In this document: one piece after another, positions 60,229 to 64,000 of the stretch
How positions within the stretch are numbered: position 1 is the stretch's first letter
How the letters are laid out: every line of letters begins with the position of its first letter
Source: Mycobacterium rhizamassiliense
GTDB taxonomy: Bacteria; Actinomycetota; Actinomycetes; Mycobacteriales; Mycobacteriaceae
DNA: 64,000 nucleotides
Reading direction: 5' to 3'
NCBI RefSeq assembly: GCF_900157375.1
Contig: NZ_LT721901.1
Span: forward strand, 2,094,315-2,158,314
Made by a program: the position numbers and the translations under genes
The notes under the pieces: model-generated
Databases searched by the model: none
Seen by the model: the letters and a program-made list of their open reading frames with translations, nothing else
What the model was told of the DNA's origin: nothing

Positions 60229-61370
60229 TTCCTGCTCCCGGACTTTTCGCGCGGCAGGCCAAGCAGCCGCTCGGAGATGATGTTGCGCTGAATCTCGTTG
60301 GTACCGGCATAGATCGGGCCGCCCAGCGCGAACAGCAGGCCCTCGGTCCAGGGCCCGGCGAGCTCGCCGTCGGCGCCGCGGATGTCCAGCGCGGTCTGAT
60401 GAATGGCGACATCGAGGTCGGACCAGAACACCTTCGTCACCGACGACTCGGCGCCCAGCTCGCCGCCGGCGGCCAGCCTGGTCACCGTGCCGAACGTCTG
60501 CAGCCGGTAGGCCTGCGCATTGATCCAGGCGTCGGCGACCCGGTCGGCGAATTCGACGGGAGAGCCGCTGTCCTTCCACAGCTGCACCAGCCGCTCGGCG
60601 GCCGCCATGAAGCGGGCCGGGCTGCGCAGCGACATGCCCCGCTCGTTGCTCGACGTGCTCATGGCCGCCCGCCATCCGTCGTTCGGGGTACCGATGACGT
60701 CGTGGTCGGGAACGAAGACGTCGTCGAGGAAGATCTCGCCGAATCCGGTGTCGCCGCCCAGCTGGACGATGGGTCGCACCGTGACGCCCTTGGCCTTCAA
60801 ATCGAACATGAAGTACGTCAGGCCGTTGTGCCGCTCGGCCGACGGGTCGGACCGGAACAGCCCGAAGCCCATCTCGGCGAACGGCGCCCGTGAACTCCAG
60901 ATCTTCTGGCCGTTGAGCAGCCAGCCGCCCTCGGTCTGGGTGGCGGTGGACCGCAACGACGCCAGGTCGCTGCCGGACTCGGGCTCTGACCAGGCCTGCG
61001 CCCAGATCTGTTCGCCGCTGGCCATTTTCGGCAGTATCCGGTCGAGCTGTTCGGGGGTGCCGTGCGAGAACAGCGTCGGCGCCAGCATCGAGATGCCGTT
61101 GGCACTGGCGCGTCCCGGCGCACCGGCGCGGAAGTACTCCTCCTCGTAGACCACCCAATGCAGCAGCGGTGCGTCGCGGCCGCCGTACTTCTTCGGCCAG
61201 TTGATCACCGACAGGCCGGCGTCGAACAGCACCCGGTCCCAATGCCGGTGCTGGGCAAATCCTTCGGCGTTGTCGTAGGACTCCGTCGGGATCGACTCGG
61301 CGTTGGCCGACAGGAATTCGCGCACCTCGTCCCGGAAGGCCAGCGTTTCTTCGTCCAGTTCCAGATCCAA
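60225..61370 (-). CDS. fadE31: FadE31 acyl-CoA dehydrogenase
   Basis: A 381-residue acyl-CoA dehydrogenase of the ring C/D steroid cluster. Family motifs are WAQAWSEPESGSDLASLRSTAT, GWLLNGQKIWSSRA, GDTGFGEIFLDDVFVP and the C-terminal FALGGPIYAGTNEIQRNIISERLLGLPRE. Start TTG 61370 lies just after the fadD3-remnant stop (TAAATTG); there is no closer ATG. In M. tuberculosis fadD3 directly precedes it in the same operon; here only the scar of fadD3 remains. Confidence 0.93.
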   Translation of the reverse strand: MDLELDEETLAFRDEVREFLSANAESIPTESYDNAEGFAQHRHWDRVLFDAGLSVINWPKKYGGRDAPLLHWVVYEEEYFRAGAPGRASANGISMLAPTLFSHGTPEQLDRILPKMASGEQIWAQAWSEPESGSDLASLRSTATQTEGGWLLNGQKIWSSRAPFAEMGFGLFRSDPSAERHNGLTYFMFDLKAKGVTVRPIVQLGGDTGFGEIFLDDVFVPDHDVIGTPNDGWRAAMSTSSNERGMSLRSPARFMAAAERLVQLWKDSGSPVEFADRVADAWINAQAYRLQTFGTVTRLAAGGELGAESSVTKVFWSDLDVAIHQTALDIRGADGELAGPWTEGLLFALGGPIYAGTNEIQRNIISERLLGLPREKSGSRK

Positions 61371-61371
61371 T

Positions 61372-61474
61372 TTAGGCCAACTCTCGCAGTTGTGGTTTGA
61401 GCACCTTGCCGGTCGGGCAGCTGGTGCGCAAAACGATCCAGCGCCGCCGGCACGGTGCGCGGATCGTTGGTCAT
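61372..61474 (-). pseudogene. fadD3: fadD3 remnant: first and last codons only, about 1.4 kb missing
   Basis: From ATG 61474 the sequence reads MTNDPRTVPAALDRFAHQLP, the N-terminus of FadD3, the HIP-CoA synthetase. A few bases later, in another frame, it reads TGKVLKPQLRELA and TAA 61372-61374, the C-terminus of an acyl-CoA ligase with its terminal catalytic-Lys motif. A full fadD3 has about 500 codons, so nearly all of it is deleted and the junction is out of frame. The upstream KstR2 operator and the downstream fadE31 are intact. Possible causes are a real deletion or an assembly collapse. Confidence 0.85.
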
Positions 61475-61494
61475 CGGCGACGCTCCTAACAAAG

Positions 61495-61504
61495 CAAGTG
61501 CTTG
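61495..61504. promoter_or_regulatory. KstR2 operator between fadD3 remnant and fadE30
   Basis: CAAGTGCTTG, within AAGCAAGTGCTTGGT, matches the KstR2 palindrome (CAAG, two bases, CTTG). It should control both fadE30-ipdF and, in the other direction, the former fadD3-fadE31-32-33-aspB operon. Confidence 0.85.
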
Positions 61505-61523
61505 GTAGGTTAGCCTACAGGGC

Positions 61524-62668
<1,145 letters not shown>

Positions 62669-62672
<4 letters not shown>

Positions 62673-63457
62673 GTTTGGCCGAAGTTCCGAAAGAGATTGC
62701 CGGACACGGACTCTTGACCGGCAAGGTGGTCGTCGTGACCGCGGCCGCCGGCACCGGCATCGGCGCGGCCACCGCGCGCCGGGCGTTGGCCGAAGGCGCC
62801 GACGTGGTGATCTCCGACCACCACGAGCGACGGCTGGCCGAGACCGCCGAGGAGCTGTCGGCGCTGGGCCAGGGCCGCGTCGAGCACGTGGTGTGCGACG
62901 TAACGTCCACCGCGCAGGTCGACGCGCTGATCTCCTCGGCCACCGCCCGGCTGGGACGGATCGACGTGCTGGTCAACAACGCGGGCCTGGGCGGGCAGAC
63001 GCCCGTGGTCGACATGACCGACGAGGAGTGGGACCGCGTCCTGAACGTGACGCTGACGTCGGTGCTGCGGGCCACGCGCGCGGCGCTGCGCTACTTCCGC
63101 GACGCGCCGCACGGCGGGGTCATCGTCAACAACGCCAGCGTGCTGGGCTGGCGGGCCCAGCATTCGCAGTCGCACTACGCGGCCGCTAAGGCGGGGGTGA
63201 TGGCGCTGACCCGTTGCAGCGCAATCGAAGCCGCCGAGTACGGGGTGCGCATCAACGCGGTGTCACCGAGCATCGCGCGGCACAAGTTCCTGGAGAAGAC
63301 GTCGTCGTCGGAGTTACTGGACCGGCTGTCGGCCGACGAGGCGTTCGGGCGGGCCGCCGAGCCGTGGGAAGTCGCGGCCACCATTGCGTTTCTGGCCAGC
63401 GAGTACTCGAGCTACCTCACCGGCGAAGTCATCTCAGTCTCCAGCCAGCGCGCGTGA
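62669..63457 (+). CDS. ipdF: IpdF, short-chain dehydrogenase of HIP-CoA degradation
   Basis: A 262-residue SDR. The cofactor motif is VVVVTAAAGTGIGAATARRAL, then VLVNNAGLGG, the catalytic Ser in VIVNNASVLGW and Tyr-x-x-x-Lys in HYAAAKAGVM. Rv3559c in M. tuberculosis is IpdF, which oxidises the 5-hydroxyl of reduced HIP-CoA. ATG 62669 in an ATGA overlap with fadE30. In M. tuberculosis PPE64 lies next; here kstR2 follows directly. Confidence 0.92.
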
Positions 63458-63473
63458 TCGCCCACTGGCCAAG

Positions 63474-63483
63474 CAAGCGCTTG
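63474..63483. promoter_or_regulatory. KstR2 operator upstream of kstR2
   Basis: CAAGCGCTTG, within AAGCAAGCGCTTGGTT, is a perfect KstR2-type palindrome 17 bases before the kstR2 start. TACTCT at 63489-63494 is a possible -10 for a leaderless transcript, so the operator overlaps the promoter (autoregulation). Confidence 0.85.
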
Positions 63484-63500
63484 GTTGATACTCTGGTCGA

Positions 63501-64000
63501 ATGGACCGCGTGACCGGTCAGGCCAACAGTCGACGGGACGAGCTGCTCGAGCTCGCCGCGTCGATGTTCGCCGAGCGCGGCCTGCGCGCCACCACCGTGC
63601 GCGACATCGCCGACGGCGCGGGCATCCTGTCCGGCAGCCTGTACCACCACTTCGCCTCCAAAGAGGAGATGGTCGACGAGCTGTTGCGCGGCTTCCTGGA
63701 CTGGCTCTTCACCCGCTACAACGAGATCGTCGAAAGCGAATCCAACCCGCTGGAGCGGCTCAAGGGGCTGTTCATGGCCTCGTTCGAGGCCATCGAGGAC
63801 CGGCACGCGCAGGTCGTCATCTACCAGGACGAGGCCCAGCGCCTGCTGTCGCAGCCCCGGTTCTCCTACATCGAGGACATGAATCGGCAACAACGCAAAA
63901 TGTGGATGGAGTTGCTGCATCAGGGCGTCGACGAGGGCTGTTTCCGGCCCGACCTCGACGTCGACCTTGTCTACCGTTTCATCCGTGACACCACCTGGGT
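63501..64000 (+). CDS. kstR2: KstR2, TetR-family repressor of HIP degradation (5' part)
   Basis: Represses the C/D-ring regulon until HIP-CoA binds. The visible 166 residues start MDRVTGQANSRRDELLELAA and contain the TetR HTH (TTVRDIADGAGILSGSLYHHFASKEEMV). The ligand domain has VVIYQDEAQRLLSQPRFSYIED and runs off the window at DTTW, about 35 residues before the expected end. ATG 63501 has no ribosome site and is probably leaderless. Its inducer in M. tuberculosis is the product of FadD3, which is broken here. Confidence 0.95.
   Translation, partial: MDRVTGQANSRRDELLELAASMFAERGLRATTVRDIADGAGILSGSLYHHFASKEEMVDELLRGFLDWLFTRYNEIVESESNPLERLKGLFMASFEAIEDRHAQVVIYQDEAQRLLSQPRFSYIEDMNRQQRKMWMELLHQGVDEGCFRPDLDVDLVYRFIRDTTW

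Noticed and set aside
61506..61519. IdeR-like box TAGGTTAGCCTACA before fadE30
   Set aside because: Only half matches the iron-box consensus and the neighbouring KstR2 site explains the regulation.

Overview
This is a high-GC actinobacterial chromosome segment. I read it as a Mycobacterium, most likely a slow grower of the M. avium-complex type; the species is inferred, not proven. The evidence is Lsr2, MhuD, CarD, ClpC1 and two steroid-catabolism regulons, together with a gene order that follows, inverted, the M. tuberculosis interval from ftsH (Rv3610c) to kstR2 (Rv3557c). All M. tuberculosis comparisons are from memory.

Left part (1-9.3 kb): the 3' end of ftsH, then the overlapping folate genes folE-folP-folB-folK and a DUF3180 membrane gene. 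Next is a proline-rich membrane protein gene whose 3' end is out of frame, then a pantothenate/CoA operon (DUF2520 gene, panC, panD, coaX) and lysS. From 9.4 to 14.8 kb: lsr2 with a strong terminator, a candidate ClgR operator and clpC1. They are followed by ybjQ and a cobalamin-riboswitch-controlled cobalt transporter (cbtB-cbtA) coupled to a degenerate histidine phosphatase.

Middle part (14.8-39.2 kb): lpqF-mhuD, an alpha/beta hydrolase, mutY, canB, an Rv3587c-like gene, disA-radA, lpqE, carD-ispD-ispF and cysS-rlmB. Three genes absent from this position in M. tuberculosis follow: a secreted phosphodiesterase, a flavin monooxygenase and a large LuxR-type ATPase regulator. Then come arsB2, an MBL-fold gene, pxpA, a zinc ABC transporter operon with a Zur-like operator, and a LacI-family regulator.

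Right part (39.2-64 kb): the cholesterol/steroid region. KstR operators lie beside kstR, fadE34, kshB and hsaADCB. Between hsaB and nat sits an accessory block: a coiled-coil membrane protein, an arsR-acr3-arsI arsenic operon, a SnoaL-like protein and a receptor Ser/Thr kinase with an external Kelch propeller. After nat comes an orphan fatty acyl-AMP ligase, then the KstR2-type block (aspB, fadE33-32-31, fadE30, ipdF, kstR2). In this block fadD3, the ring-C/D CoA ligase, is reduced to a scar of about 100 bp holding only its first and last codons.

The most notable points are the fadD3 deletion inside an otherwise intact KstR2 cluster, the arsenic/Kelch-kinase island splitting the hsa-nat cluster, the riboswitch-cbtBA unit, the Zur-like zinc operon, and several small palindromic elements, one of them in frame inside a gene.
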